Shown: positions 51,220-60,470, counted from the first letter of the stretch. The stretch is 64,000 nucleotides of DNA from Runella slithyformis DSM 19594 (GCF_000218895.1 NC_015703.1:2617001-2681000), one strand, 5' to 3'. Notes: generated from the sequence alone by a model not told the origin. Program-made: numbers and translations.

Positions 51220-51786
51220 TCAGTACAGGTTTTTTACTTCTTCTCCCAATTGCTTCCGTAACGTATCGGCCAGTCGTTTGCGGGCGCGGTGCAGCTTTAC
51301 CTTGACGGTCTCGGCCGAAATTCCCGTAATCTCCGCGATTTCTTCCAGGGATTGTTCCTGTAAATAAAACAACGTGATCATCGTCACATCATCGGCCGAA
51401 AGTTGCGCCAGCGCCTGTTGGATGTTTTTGATACGTTCTTTTTTGTGAAGGTTGTGGGAAGTATCGGTCACGGCATAGTCTATTGCTTTTACTTCCGTAA
51501 TGCTTTCCGTCGGTTTTTGGCGGCGCTTAGCGCCTAAAGCGGCATTGAAAACGATTCGGTAAAACCAAGTGGTAAATTTAGCCGTTTGATTAAATTCTTT
51601 CAAAGCGCCAAACGCCTGAATAAAAGCATCCTGAGCGGCTTCCTCGGCCTCTTCGCGGTGATTGAGAATGCGATAAGCGACCGTAAAAGCAAAATCTTTG
51701 TGGCGCTGCACCAAAGCCCGGTAGGCCGAGGCATCGCCCGCCAGAATTCGCTCAATGAGTTGGATATCTTTCAGATTTTCATTCAC
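51220..51786 (-). CDS. ECF-type RNA polymerase sigma factor
   Basis: 188 residues. Region 2 spans about 25-95: YRALVQRHKDFAFTVAYRIL, EEAEEAAQDAFIQAFGALKE, TTWFYRIVFNAALGAKRRQK. Region 4 spans about 125-180: LSADDVTMITLFYLQEQSLE, EIAEITGISAETVKVKLHRA. There is no extra C-terminal domain. It is followed by the putative anti-sigma gene and is divergent from a DUF6249-like membrane protein, a combination repeated in Bacteroidota. Its own regulon probably includes both. Confidence 0.94.
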   Translation of the reverse strand: MNENLKDIQLIERILAGDASAYRALVQRHKDFAFTVAYRILNHREEAEEAAQDAFIQAFGALKEFNQTAKFTTWFYRIVFNAALGAKRRQKPTESITEVKAIDYAVTDTSHNLHKKERIKNIQQALAQLSADDVTMITLFYLQEQSLEEIAEITGISAETVKVKLHRARKRLADTLRKQLGEEVKNLY

Positions 51787-51932
51787 GATGGATTGGATAC
51801 CAAAGAGTCGCCGGAGGTTACGGCTAAGTTCGGATTTTTTCGGGTAATAATTTTTGTCGTGTCCTGTAACCTTCTGAAATCCTTTTTCATCCTATGTCCG
51901 AAACAGATCGAAAAAACTAAAAATCAATCACA

Positions 51933-52277
51933 ATGAATCCCCTCATTATTCCTCTTATTGCCATCATCGGCGGCTCAATTATGATTATATTTCTTCGTTA
52001 TTTTCAAAACGTTGAGCGAATGTCGATGATTGAAAAAGGCCTGAACCCATTTGATAATCAATCAGTTCGACGCAGCCGCATCAGCCCTGACAATACCCTC
52101 CGCTCCGGACTGTTGTTGGTCGGAGCGGGCCTGGGCTTGCTGATAGGTGCCCTCATAGAGCCTTACCTTCACAGCGACAGCGACGGAATTCAGGTAGCGC
52201 TTATCATGATCTTTGGCGGAGCCGGCTTGCTTCTTTCTTACAGCATTCAGATGAAAAATGATAAGAAAGCCCAATAG
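51933..52277 (+). CDS. DUF6249-like small membrane protein
   Basis: 114 residues. The N-terminal membrane helix (NPLIIPLIAIIGGSIMIIFL) is followed by the charged segment RYFQNVERMSMIEKGLNPFD, characteristic of DUF6249-type proteins. Two further helices follow (LRSGLLLVGAGLGLLIGALI and GIQVALIMIFGGAGLLLSYS). It is encoded divergently from the ECF sigma gene with about 146 nt between, so it may be a target of that sigma factor (inference). Biochemical function is unknown. Confidence 0.72.
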   Translation: MNPLIIPLIAIIGGSIMIIFLRYFQNVERMSMIEKGLNPFDNQSVRRSRISPDNTLRSGLLLVGAGLGLLIGALIEPYLHSDSDGIQVALIMIFGGAGLLLSYSIQMKNDKKAQ

Positions 52278-52293
52278 CTATAAAATGAAGTAA

Positions 52294-52326
52294 AAAAAAG
52301 GGTTGGTGATGAGCCAACCCTTTTTT
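52294..52326. terminator. Bidirectional terminator
   Basis: AAAAAAGGGTTGG (52294-52306) pairs exactly with CCAACCCTTTTTT (52314-52326) between the convergent DUF6249-like and glgE genes. Confidence 0.9.
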
Positions 52327-52327
52327 G

Positions 52328-54283
52328 TTATAGATCCTCGATTCGGAACAAGTGAAAGGGCAGAAAATAGGGGTCAAGCTCAATGTAGTTGTATTCCCCT
52401 TTCCAGACGTATTTTGAGCCGGTGAGCAGGTCATGCACGATGAAATCTTCCCAGCCGGCTTTACCGATCTTTTGCAGTGGCAGTTTAACCGAACCTGCGC
52501 GGCGGTTATATCCGTCTAAGTTAACGATGCACAGGATGCGGTTGCCGTTTGCATGCGTTTTGAGGTAGGCCAGCAGTTGATCGTCGTTAATGTCACAAAA
52601 AGTAATGTTGTTGGTATGCTGTAAAGCGCTGTTCTCTTTTCGTGCGCGATTTACCTGCGTGATCACCTGCGTGAGTTTATTGGTGTGTTCCCAATCCCAG
52701 TACTTGATCTCGTATTTTTCAGAATTCCAATATTCTTCCTTCCCCGGAAATGCCTCATGAACCATGTACTCATAAGTGGGACCGAAGATTCCGTAATTGG
52801 AAGACAGCGTGGCCGCCATAAAATAGCGAATCAGGAAGTTAGGTTCATGCCCGCTCTGCAATAACGGCGGGTTGATATCATGAGTATTGGGCCAGAAGTT
52901 GGGACGGAAATAGTATTGCATTTCGCTTTGGGTCAGTTCCGTCATGTACTCTATGAGCTCGTATTTGGTGTTTCTCCAGGAGTAATACGTGTACGATTGG
53001 GTGTAACCGCCCTTGGCCAGCTGTTGCATCACTTTCGGACGGGTAAACGCCTCCGCCAAAAAGATCATGTCCGGATATTTTTGTTTGGTTTCGGCAATGA
53101 CCCACTCCCAGAACGCAAAGGCTTTGGTGTGCGGATTGTCGACCCGGATGATTCTGACGCCCCATTCGGCCCACACAAAAATGATGCGTCGAAGCTCTTC
53201 CCAAAGACTGGGCCACGCTTCGGTTTCAAAGTTGATCGGATAAATATCCTGGTATTTCTTAGGAGGGTTCTCGGCGTATTGGATGGTGCCGTCGGGGCGA
53301 ATTTTGAACCACTCGGGATGATTTTTGGCCCAGGGGTGGTCAGGAGAACACTGAATGGCCAAATCCATGGCAATTTCCATGTCGTGGGCTTTGCACGCGG
53401 CTACCAAGGCTTTAAAGTCGTCCAAGGTGCCTAAATCGGGATGAATGGCGTCGTGACCGCCCAATTCGGAACCAATGCCATAAGGCACACCGGGTTCGCC
53501 GGGATGACAAAGCACATTATTGTTTTTTCCTTTTCTGAACTGCGTGCCGATCGGGTGAATGGGCGGCAGATACAACACATCAAAACCCATGCGCTGAATA
53601 CGCGGCAACAGGTCGATCACATCCAGAAAGGTGCCGTGTTTGCCGTGTTCTTTGGCCGCCGAGCGCGGAAACATCGAATACCAGCTGGAAAAACCCGCAC
53701 GGGGGCGGTCTACCCATACCTGCAGCTCCCGGTAACGTGTCACATTTTCACGATCAGGATACGAAGCGATCCATCCGGCAAAGGTCTCACTGATGGCCAG
53801 CAGTACCGCTTCGTCGTATCGTTTTTCGTAACGAAATAGTTTTATCGCTTCCTGAATAGCTTTTTTATCTTCTTTAGACGCCTTCTTTACGATCTTTTCG
53901 AGTAGGGTTGCTCCTGCCAACAGCTCACTATTGACGTGTTGTGCATCCCGTATCTTAAGCGTTATTTCATGTTCCCAAGAGGCCAAATGGTCCACCCACG
54001 CTTCAATGGTATAGCTGTAAAAGCCTTCTTTTTCTACCATAAAGTGCCCGCCCCAGCGGTCGTTATTGATAAACCGCATGGGTACTTCTCTCCACTTCTT
54101 ATCGGAATGATGTTTGTACAGCAGATGCGCGGCCGTTTTGTCGTGACCATCGCAGAAGATATCCGCTTCTACCTGAATAATTTCTTGGGGAACCGATTTA
54201 ATAAAAAAGCGTCCTCCGTCCAATTCGGGCGATACACGCTCCACAATCACACGGTTTCGTCCCTGTATTTCGGCGATATTCAT
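52328..54283 (-). CDS. glgE: Alpha-1,4-glucan:maltose-1-phosphate maltosyltransferase
   Basis: 651 residues from the ATG at 54283 (or 54286). GH13_3 GlgE: an N-terminal beta domain (VERVSPELDGGRFFIKSVPQ, then FYSYTIEAWVDHLASW) precedes the alpha-amylase barrel. Motifs are VLYLPPIHPIGTQFRKGKNN, EIAMDLAIQCSPDHPWAKNH, WGVRIIRVDNPHTKAFAFWE (nucleophile Asp), MIFLAEAFTRPKVMQQLAKG (acid Glu), and TLSSNYGIFGPTYEYMVHEA. GlgE extends alpha-glucans with maltose-1-phosphate in the cytoplasm. The usual partners TreS and maltokinase (Mak/Pep2) are not in the window. Confidence 0.95.
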   Translation of the reverse strand: MNIAEIQGRNRVIVERVSPELDGGRFFIKSVPQEIIQVEADIFCDGHDKTAAHLLYKHHSDKKWREVPMRFINNDRWGGHFMVEKEGFYSYTIEAWVDHLASWEHEITLKIRDAQHVNSELLAGATLLEKIVKKASKEDKKAIQEAIKLFRYEKRYDEAVLLAISETFAGWIASYPDRENVTRYRELQVWVDRPRAGFSSWYSMFPRSAAKEHGKHGTFLDVIDLLPRIQRMGFDVLYLPPIHPIGTQFRKGKNNNVLCHPGEPGVPYGIGSELGGHDAIHPDLGTLDDFKALVAACKAHDMEIAMDLAIQCSPDHPWAKNHPEWFKIRPDGTIQYAENPPKKYQDIYPINFETEAWPSLWEELRRIIFVWAEWGVRIIRVDNPHTKAFAFWEWVIAETKQKYPDMIFLAEAFTRPKVMQQLAKGGYTQSYTYYSWRNTKYELIEYMTELTQSEMQYYFRPNFWPNTHDINPPLLQSGHEPNFLIRYFMAATLSSNYGIFGPTYEYMVHEAFPGKEEYWNSEKYEIKYWDWEHTNKLTQVITQVNRARKENSALQHTNNITFCDINDDQLLAYLKTHANGNRILCIVNLDGYNRRAGSVKLPLQKIGKAGWEDFIVHDLLTGSKYVWKGEYNYIELDPYFLPFHLFRIEDL

Positions 54284-54372
54284 CATAGGTTGTTTTGTTT
54301 TGAGCCTTAAACCTAAAAAAATACCCCGACGTGAACAAGCGTCAGGGTAGGGCAATGGCTATTTTTATTTAT

Positions 54373-54744
54373 CTAAAATCCTATTCGTTTCCGTTCAGGG
54401 CCGGAAGAGGTGTTTTCGCGAAATAGATCAATGATCATTCTCCCTGCTAATTTTTCACGCAGGTATTGATTTTCAAGGCGGAGTTTTTCATTTTCTATCC
54501 GCAGTTTTTCAATTTCGAGCTGTTGAAGTTCCCGCTGAATGGACGCTTCCTCACCCATCAGCGCTGCCACACCTACTTTCAGTAATTCAGCAATTTGGTA
54601 GAACCTTGAAAGAGACAGTTCGGTTTTTCCCCGTTCAATATCTCCGTACGAAGTCGTGGAAATGCCCAGAGAATCGGCCATATTTTCTTGCGAAAGGCCG
54701 CGTTCGAGGCGATAGAGTCGTATTTTTTCGGTGATCGTTTTCAT
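54373..54744 (-). CDS. XRE-type HTH regulator with C-terminal leucine zipper
   Basis: 123 residues. The Cro/C1-type helix-turn-helix spans residues 5-65: KIRLYRLERGLSQENMADSL, GISTTSYGDIERGKTELSLS. It is followed by a heptad-repeat coiled coil with Leu at regular spacing (LQQLEIEKLRIENEKLRLEN), then a short tail. The coiled coil probably drives dimerisation. It follows a lipoprotein gene on the same strand with a terminator between and precedes glgE; control of glgE is possible but unproven. Confidence 0.88.
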   Translation of the reverse strand: MKTITEKIRLYRLERGLSQENMADSLGISTTSYGDIERGKTELSLSRFYQIAELLKVGVAALMGEEASIQRELQQLEIEKLRIENEKLRLENQYLREKLAGRMIIDLFRENTSSGPERKRIGF

Positions 54745-54762
54745 CTTGACCTAGAAACGACA

Positions 54763-54790
54763 AAAGCCACGCGAAGGTTCGCGTGGCTTT
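54763..54790 (-). terminator. Intrinsic terminator of the lipoprotein gene
   Basis: AAAGCCACGCGAA (54763-54775) pairs exactly with TTCGCGTGGCTTT (54778-54790). On the minus strand a short T run follows. Confidence 0.75.
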
Positions 54791-54815
54791 CATTTGTTGT
54801 ACTCGTTGAGGCGAA

Positions 54816-54992
54816 TTATTTCGCAGCAGCAGTATCAACAGCAGCAGTATCAACGGCAGCAGTATCAACAGTAACAGCAGTATCAACAGCTACAGCAGTA
54901 GTATCAGTAGTAGCTGCTTCTTCGGTTTTACCGCCACAAGCTGCCAAAGTTACCATACCGGCTACGAACAAGAATGCAAATGCCTTTTTCAT
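54816..54992 (-). CDS. Small repeat-containing lipoprotein
   Basis: 58 residues from the ATG at 54992. A lipoprotein signal (MKKAFAFLFVAGMVTLAACG, lipobox LAAC) leads to a short Thr/Ala/Asp-rich mature chain (KTEEAATTDTTAVAVDTAV) ending in VDTAA repeats. No fold is expected, and the chain resembles low-complexity lipoproteins common in Bacteroidota. A textbook promoter lies upstream and a terminator downstream, so it is a single-gene unit. Repeat number could vary between strains because each unit is 15 bp. Function unknown. Confidence 0.8.
   Translation of the reverse strand: MKKAFAFLFVAGMVTLAACGGKTEEAATTDTTAVAVDTAVTVDTAAVDTAAVDTAAAK
54824..54900. repeat. 15-bp tandem repeats coding for VDTAA
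   Basis: On the plus strand GCAGCAGTATCAACA-type units repeat at least three times closely and then more loosely (54824-54900). They encode VDTAA on the minus strand. Unit length is a multiple of three, so slippage would preserve the frame. Confidence 0.75.
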
Positions 54993-55021
54993 TATTTTGT
55001 GATGTTTTAAGGTTTCCTTGA

Positions 55022-55051
55022 CAAAGGTAAATTCTTTTTTAATAATCACAA
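55022..55051 (-). promoter_or_regulatory. Promoter of the small lipoprotein gene
   Basis: On the minus strand, TTG (55051-55049), exactly 19 nt, then TACCTTTG (55029-55022). This is the best match in the window to the Bacteroidota primary sigma promoter TTG-N19-TAnnTTTG. The ATG is 30 nt downstream. Confidence 0.75.
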
Positions 55052-55181
55052 TAGGTTTCTTAAAAAAAAATTAAAAAATCCTTAAAAAGAAAAGTTTTTA
55101 TAAGAAAAGTACAATAAATAGTCTCAAATACCTCTTTTTTCTACCAGTCCTTCTTTCTACGCTTCAATAAAAGCTTAAAAT

Positions 55182-56576
55182 TTAAACCAATCCTTTTAAT
55201 AAATCAGGGAGCAAACCGAAAATGAGGGTAATGATTGTGGTAGCGATCAGGACCAATCGGTAGAAAGGAGCCACTTTAATGGCACTTAATTCACCATCGC
55301 GCATGTAAGTGGCAATAATGGCTTTGAAGTAATAATAAATTCCGACGGTAGACATTAAAATGGCAATGACCAAGATCCAGGTCAGACCGCGATCGGCGGC
55401 GTTGGAAAATACAAAGAATTTTCCCCAAAAGCCCGCTGTAAGCGGAATTCCTGCCAATGACAGCATGGATACCGTCAGTACAAAAGCCAATAGCGGATTT
55501 TTCTTGCCCAAGCCGTTGAATGCCTCAAAATTTTCTGCCCCTTCAAACGAACGAACGCCGGTTTCTTTGGCGACGACCATCAGTACACCAAAGGCGCTGA
55601 TTGTTGCTACAGAATAGGCCAGTGAATAAAATACGATGGCACTTTGCGACTGATTGGTAAGCGCCGTTAAGCTCAATAGTAAATACCCTGCGTGCGAGAC
55701 GCTTGAATAGGCCATCATCCGTTTGAAACTTTGCTGATATACTGCCGTCACATTTCCTGCCAGTAGGGTTAATACTGTAATGGCAGCGAGGGTAAGCCAC
55801 CAAAAACTGTAAATTCCTGAAAAAGAACCCGACAGCAAACGATAAATAGCGGCAAAACCGGCCGTTTTTACGATGGTCGACATGTAGGTCGTAAAAATTG
55901 TGGGAGCGCCATCGTATACATCGGGCGTCCAGAAGTGAAAGGGTGCGGCAGATACTTTAAATAACATTCCGATCAACAGCATTAACAAGCCAACATATAG
56001 CATAGAAGATGGAGCACTGCTGGTAAGTACATAGACCTTTATTGCGGTAAGATTGAAAGAGCCGGTAGCACCGTACAACAAGGCCATACCAAACAGCATA
56101 ATTCCCGTGGCAAATGCTCCCATTAAAAAATACTTGAGGGCAGCTTCGTTGGAGCGGAGGTTCTTTTTGTCGCTTCCGGTCAGAATATACATCGAAACGG
56201 AGAGAATCTCAACGCCAACAAACAACATGATAAGGTTTTCAAAACCGATCATCATTACGGCCCCTACCAACGAAAAAAGCATCAAGGTATAATATTCCGC
56301 CGGTTGAGCCGATTCATCATCCACAAAACCGCGCGTAAGCGCGACGATCAAAAAAGCGGATAATATCACAATGCCCGAAAACGCCATGGTCAGCTTGTTT
56401 TCGAACAGCATATTCTTAAAATACAAAGAGGGCACGTCGTTCCAATGGAGGAAATTGGCCACTAATACAATTGCCAAAATGAAAAGAGTGGCAGGAAGCA
56501 AAAGGTTTTTTGATTTTTGGAAGCCCAAAAACAAAACCACAAGGCCCAGTATAGAAAGAAGTACGATTGGAAGCAT
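55182..56576 (-). CDS. nuoN: NADH-quinone oxidoreductase subunit N
   Basis: 464 residues with about 14 membrane helices. Antiporter-like subunit of complex I: Glu in LFVGVEILSVSMYILTGSDK, Lys in GMLFKVSAAPFHFWTPDVYD, Lys in QQSFKRMMAYSSVSHAGYLL, and Lys in TAGFWGKFFVFSNAADRG form the proton path. It is the last gene of the minus-strand nuoKLMN series, 104 nt after nuoM. It is clearly different from the orphan NuoN-like gene at 26780. Confidence 0.95.
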   Translation of the reverse strand: MLPIVLLSILGLVVLFLGFQKSKNLLLPATLFILAIVLVANFLHWNDVPSLYFKNMLFENKLTMAFSGIVILSAFLIVALTRGFVDDESAQPAEYYTLMLFSLVGAVMMIGFENLIMLFVGVEILSVSMYILTGSDKKNLRSNEAALKYFLMGAFATGIMLFGMALLYGATGSFNLTAIKVYVLTSSAPSSMLYVGLLMLLIGMLFKVSAAPFHFWTPDVYDGAPTIFTTYMSTIVKTAGFAAIYRLLSGSFSGIYSFWWLTLAAITVLTLLAGNVTAVYQQSFKRMMAYSSVSHAGYLLLSLTALTNQSQSAIVFYSLAYSVATISAFGVLMVVAKETGVRSFEGAENFEAFNGLGKKNPLLAFVLTVSMLSLAGIPLTAGFWGKFFVFSNAADRGLTWILVIAILMSTVGIYYYFKAIIATYMRDGELSAIKVAPFYRLVLIATTIITLIFGLLPDLLKGLV

Positions 56577-56680
56577 TTCAGTAATGTTTCAATGTTAAAA
56601 TGTAAAGTGGCAAGCTTACATTGCCGAATGAGTTAATCGAACAACAGGCGTCGTAACAAACAGGATGCCCGCGTTTTGAC

Positions 56681-58135
56681 CTAATAATGAATCATTTGTA
56701 ATAGGTTACTGACGGCAGGCTCAGTCAATTTAAGGAATGAATTTGGATACAACCCCATCCAAAAGACCATCACCACCAATGGAATCAGCACTGCGCGTTC
56801 GCTGAAAGACAGATCGGCAAAATGCTCGGTAAAGGATGTTTTATTGCCAAACATGGATTTTTGAAACAGCCGAAGCATATAGACCGCCCCTAAAATAATG
56901 GTTGTTCCTGCGATGGCTCCTAACCAGATGTTGGACTCATACACTCCGCGCAACAGCAGAAACTCTCCCACGAATCCGTTGGTTAACGGTAAGGCAACGC
57001 TTCCGAGCATCAAAATCACGAAGTAAACGGTCAGATTGGGGGTCCGTTGAGTGATACCCCCGAGTTGATCAATATTGCGGGTTTTGGTACGGGAAAAGAT
57101 GATTTCCACGATAAAAAACAGACCTACTACGTTGATACCGTGCGCGAGCATCTGAATCAAAGCCCCCTGGACTCCGCTTAAGGTCTGAGAAAATACCCCC
57201 GCCGACATCAAGCCTACGTGTGCAAAGGATGAGTATGCAATGAGGCGTTTCATGTCGCGCTGCTGAATGGCAATGATAGAACCGTAGACGATTCCGATGA
57301 CCGACAAAACAATGGCCGTGGTGCCCCAGGTTTGTAAGCCCAACGGCACGATGGGTAAAATGAAGCGTATGACGCCGTAAACGCCCATCTTCAGCATGAT
57401 ACCGGCCAAAAGCATAGTAGCGGGAGTCGGCGACTCAGTATAGGTATCAGGTTGCCACGTGTGAAAAGGAAACACAGGCATTTTGATGGCAAAAGCGATA
57501 AAGAAAGCCCAGAATATCCAGCCCTGTTTTTGGGCATCCAGCGCCAATTTATAAAAGGCGGATATTTCGGAAGTGTGCCCTTGAGTGCCCGTGGTCTGGT
57601 AATATAGATACACCATCGCCACCAGCATAAACAAACTTCCGAAGATTGTGTAGACGAAAAATTTGAAGGTAACCTTGATGCGATTTTCTCCTCCCCATAC
57701 GGCCGCTAAAAAATAAACGGGAATCAGGGCCGCTTCAAAAAACAGGTAGAAAAGGAAAGCATCCGTTGCCGTAAATACGCCCATCAGCGCTGATTGCATG
57801 AATAAGATGAGTGCGTAAAACGTAGCGGCATTTTTATAAGGCTGACGAAATGTAGACAAAATGATAAGCGGGGTGAGAAAAGCCGTGAGCATCACCAACA
57901 ACAGACTGATACCGTCTATCGACCCCGCAAAAATAATTCCTGCGGACTTTATCCAGGGATAACTAAAACCGAATTGCTGACTGGCATTGGGTTGAAATTG
58001 GGTAAAAATGACAATTGCCAACACCAATTCAATAGTAGCTCCTGCCAGGGCCAGTAATTTGGCGCTGTTATTCTTTGTAATTAATGAAACTACACCCGCA
58101 ATCAACGGAATGAGTATAAGGGAAAGTGTAAGCAT
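56681..58135 (-). CDS. nuoM: NADH-quinone oxidoreductase subunit M
   Basis: 484 residues with about 14 membrane helices, standard for NuoM. Landmarks are FLFYLFFEAALIPVYFLAAV (proton-path Glu), AFAIKMPVFPFHTWQPDTYT (Lys and the PFHxW motif), QQRDMKRLIAYSSFAHVGLM, and LPLTNGFVGEFLLLRGVYES, where Glu takes the usual distal ionisable position. It starts 14 nt after nuoL in a tight operon. Confidence 0.96.
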   Translation of the reverse strand: MLTLSLILIPLIAGVVSLITKNNSAKLLALAGATIELVLAIVIFTQFQPNASQQFGFSYPWIKSAGIIFAGSIDGISLLLVMLTAFLTPLIILSTFRQPYKNAATFYALILFMQSALMGVFTATDAFLFYLFFEAALIPVYFLAAVWGGENRIKVTFKFFVYTIFGSLFMLVAMVYLYYQTTGTQGHTSEISAFYKLALDAQKQGWIFWAFFIAFAIKMPVFPFHTWQPDTYTESPTPATMLLAGIMLKMGVYGVIRFILPIVPLGLQTWGTTAIVLSVIGIVYGSIIAIQQRDMKRLIAYSSFAHVGLMSAGVFSQTLSGVQGALIQMLAHGINVVGLFFIVEIIFSRTKTRNIDQLGGITQRTPNLTVYFVILMLGSVALPLTNGFVGEFLLLRGVYESNIWLGAIAGTTIILGAVYMLRLFQKSMFGNKTSFTEHFADLSFSERAVLIPLVVMVFWMGLYPNSFLKLTEPAVSNLLQMIHY

Positions 58136-58149
58136 TTATCTGTATCGTT

Positions 58150-60060
58150 TTACTTCAATAAGAGATTCCAAGCCAAGATCACAAGGATACCAAGGACCAT
58201 CGCAAAAACATAAAATCCTGTTTCGCCCGTTTGCAATAAACGCATCCGTCCGGACAGGAACTGTACCAAACGGCCCGCTCCGTTCACTGCTAAATCAATC
58301 AGGAATTCCCCAAAACTATACAGCACATCCGACAGCTTACGCATGGGGTTGACAAACACGGTGTCGTAAAATTCGTCTACGTAGTATTTGTTTTGTAAAA
58401 GCTTAGGCAAGCCCGTCACATCTTTATCCGCAGCGGGAACCACCCTTTTACTCATAAACAGACTGTAGGCAAAGAAGATAGAAAGTACCGCCGCCCCTAC
58501 CGATACACCCATCAGAATATATTCTGTAGAATGCTCTAAATGTCCTTCAAACAACTCCGGATTGGCCTGTTTTGATAATTCAAAGAGCGGTGCCATAAAA
58601 TGGGCCAATGATTCTCCGCCGCCCAATACGTGCGGGATATTCAGCAAGCCGCCGGCGGCCGATAAAACTGCCAGGATGATCAGTGGAACGGTCATGGTGG
58701 CGGGTGATTCGTGCAAATGATGTTTTTGGTCGTGCGTGCCCCGGAATTCGCCGAAGAACGTCACAAACAACAGACGGAACATGTAAAAGGCCGTCATCAT
58801 CGAAGTAAATAACCCGATGCCCCACATGATCTTGTTGTGCTCAAAAACATGCGCCAGAATTTCATCTTTGGAAAAAAAGCCCGACAGCGGAAAAATTCCC
58901 GATATGGCCAACGTCGCGATCAGGAAGGTCCAATACGTAACGGGCAGGTATTTGCGCAAGCCGCCCATGTTACGAATATCCTGTTCGTCAGACATGGCGT
59001 GAATCACACTTCCTGCGCCCAAAAACAACAGTGCTTTAAAAAAGGCATGCGTCATAACGTGGAACATGGCCGAGGTATAAGCGCCTACGCCCAACGCCAA
59101 AAACATATATCCTAACTGACTGACGGTGGAGTACGCCAATACTTTCTTGATGTCATTTTGGTATAAGCCGATGGAGGCGGCTACGACCGCCGTCAACAGC
59201 CCGATGCCGCCTACCACGCCGAGCGTAGCCGGAGCCAGTGAATACAGCACGTTGGAACGAATCACCATGTAGATACCGGCCGTCACCATGGTAGCGGCGT
59301 GGATAAGGGCCGACACCGGCGTCGGGCCCGCCATGGCATCAGGCAGCCATGTGTAGAGAGGTATTTGAGCTGATTTTCCCATTGCCCCCACAAAAAGCAG
59401 GGCTGTAATGGTCACCATAACGGTATCGTTGATGCTGAAGCTGCCGTTGGCCGCCTTGCTGAAAACGTCGAGGTATTCTACCGAACCGAAGGTTTGAATG
59501 ATCATAAAGATCCCCAACAGGAAGCCCAGATCCCCGATGCGGTTCATGATGAAGGCTTTGCGGGCGGCGTTGTTATAATTGGTCACTTTGTTCCAGAATC
59601 CGATCAGCAGGTAGGAACAAAGCCCTACCCCTTCCCATCCGATGAACATGATGACGTAGTTAGAGCCCATCACCAATAACAGCATGAAAAACAAAAAGAG
59701 GTTGAGGAAAGCAAAGAATTTGCCGAAACCTTCGTCGTGATGCATGTATCCTACGGAATAGATATGGATCAACGAACCTACGCCCGTGACAACCATCAGC
59801 ATCAGAAGCGACAGTTGGTCTATCTGAAAGGCAAAAGGAATGGTCAACTGACCGATGGAGATCCAGTCAAACAATTTGACGACCTGCGGTTGGCCGTCAA
59901 AACCGTTCCAGATTAGAATTGAAAGGATAAACGCGCCCAAGGCGGCCGCTGAACCGATAATGCCGGCCAGGCTTTTAGGAACATGCCGAAAACCAATCCC
60001 ATTGATAATAAAGCCAATGAGCGGCAAAAGAGGTATAAAAATAAGTAAGGAGGAGTTCAT
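58150..60060 (-). CDS. nuoL: NADH-quinone oxidoreductase subunit L
   Basis: 636 residues with about 16 membrane helices plus the long C-terminal lateral helix (about 520-600). Motifs are VMFIGWEGVGLCSYLLIGFW (Glu), GAMGKSAQIPLYTWLPDAMA (Lys), GLYQNDIKKVLAYSTVSQLG, FFKALLFLGAGSVIHAMSDE and FPLSGFFSKDEILAHVFEHN. NuoL is the distal proton-pumping subunit of complex I. It follows nuoK by 65 nt. Confidence 0.96.
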   Translation of the reverse strand: MNSSLLIFIPLLPLIGFIINGIGFRHVPKSLAGIIGSAAALGAFILSILIWNGFDGQPQVVKLFDWISIGQLTIPFAFQIDQLSLLMLMVVTGVGSLIHIYSVGYMHHDEGFGKFFAFLNLFLFFMLLLVMGSNYVIMFIGWEGVGLCSYLLIGFWNKVTNYNNAARKAFIMNRIGDLGFLLGIFMIIQTFGSVEYLDVFSKAANGSFSINDTVMVTITALLFVGAMGKSAQIPLYTWLPDAMAGPTPVSALIHAATMVTAGIYMVIRSNVLYSLAPATLGVVGGIGLLTAVVAASIGLYQNDIKKVLAYSTVSQLGYMFLALGVGAYTSAMFHVMTHAFFKALLFLGAGSVIHAMSDEQDIRNMGGLRKYLPVTYWTFLIATLAISGIFPLSGFFSKDEILAHVFEHNKIMWGIGLFTSMMTAFYMFRLLFVTFFGEFRGTHDQKHHLHESPATMTVPLIILAVLSAAGGLLNIPHVLGGGESLAHFMAPLFELSKQANPELFEGHLEHSTEYILMGVSVGAAVLSIFFAYSLFMSKRVVPAADKDVTGLPKLLQNKYYVDEFYDTVFVNPMRKLSDVLYSFGEFLIDLAVNGAGRLVQFLSGRMRLLQTGETGFYVFAMVLGILVILAWNLLLK

Positions 60061-60125
60061 AAATTGCTCAATTTGAGAATTTAAAAATTTGAAAACAGTG
60101 TGTTATGTACCTTCAAATTTGAAAA

Positions 60126-60470
60126 TTACCACTTCAACTTGTTCAAAAATCCAATATCAATAGTACGCGTATTACGATAAATCATTACAATAATGGCCAA
60201 ACCTACGGCTACTTCGGCCGCGGCTACTGCCATGATAAAAAATACAAAAACCTGACCGACAGGATCAGATTTGTACGTAGAAAAAGCAATAAGTAACAGG
60301 TTGACGGCATTGAGCATCAATTCAATACTCATGAAAATAATAAGCGCATTGCGTCGGGTCAATACCCCCACAATGCCAATGATAAACAACGTCGTGGCTA
60401 ACAGAACGTAGTTTTGTAAAGGAATGGATTGAACAACGTCGGGAATTGACGGGGTAGCTAGTGGGAACAT
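60126..60470 (-). CDS. nuoK: NADH-quinone oxidoreductase subunit K
   Basis: 114 residues, three membrane helices. The signature is [20 protein letters not shown] with the conserved membrane Glu, and [20 protein letters not shown] with the second Glu. An N-terminal extension of about 15 residues ([15 protein letters not shown]) is longer than in many NuoK proteins. It heads the KLMN cluster; nuoJ, which normally lies before it, is absent, and the next upstream gene is a polysaccharide flippase. Confidence 0.95.
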   Translation of the reverse strand: MFPLATPSIPDVVQSIPLQNYVLLATTLFIIGIVGVLTRRNALIIFMSIELMLNAVNLLLIAFSTYKSDPVGQVFVFFIMAVAAAEVAVGLAIIVMIYRNTRTIDIGFLNKLKW

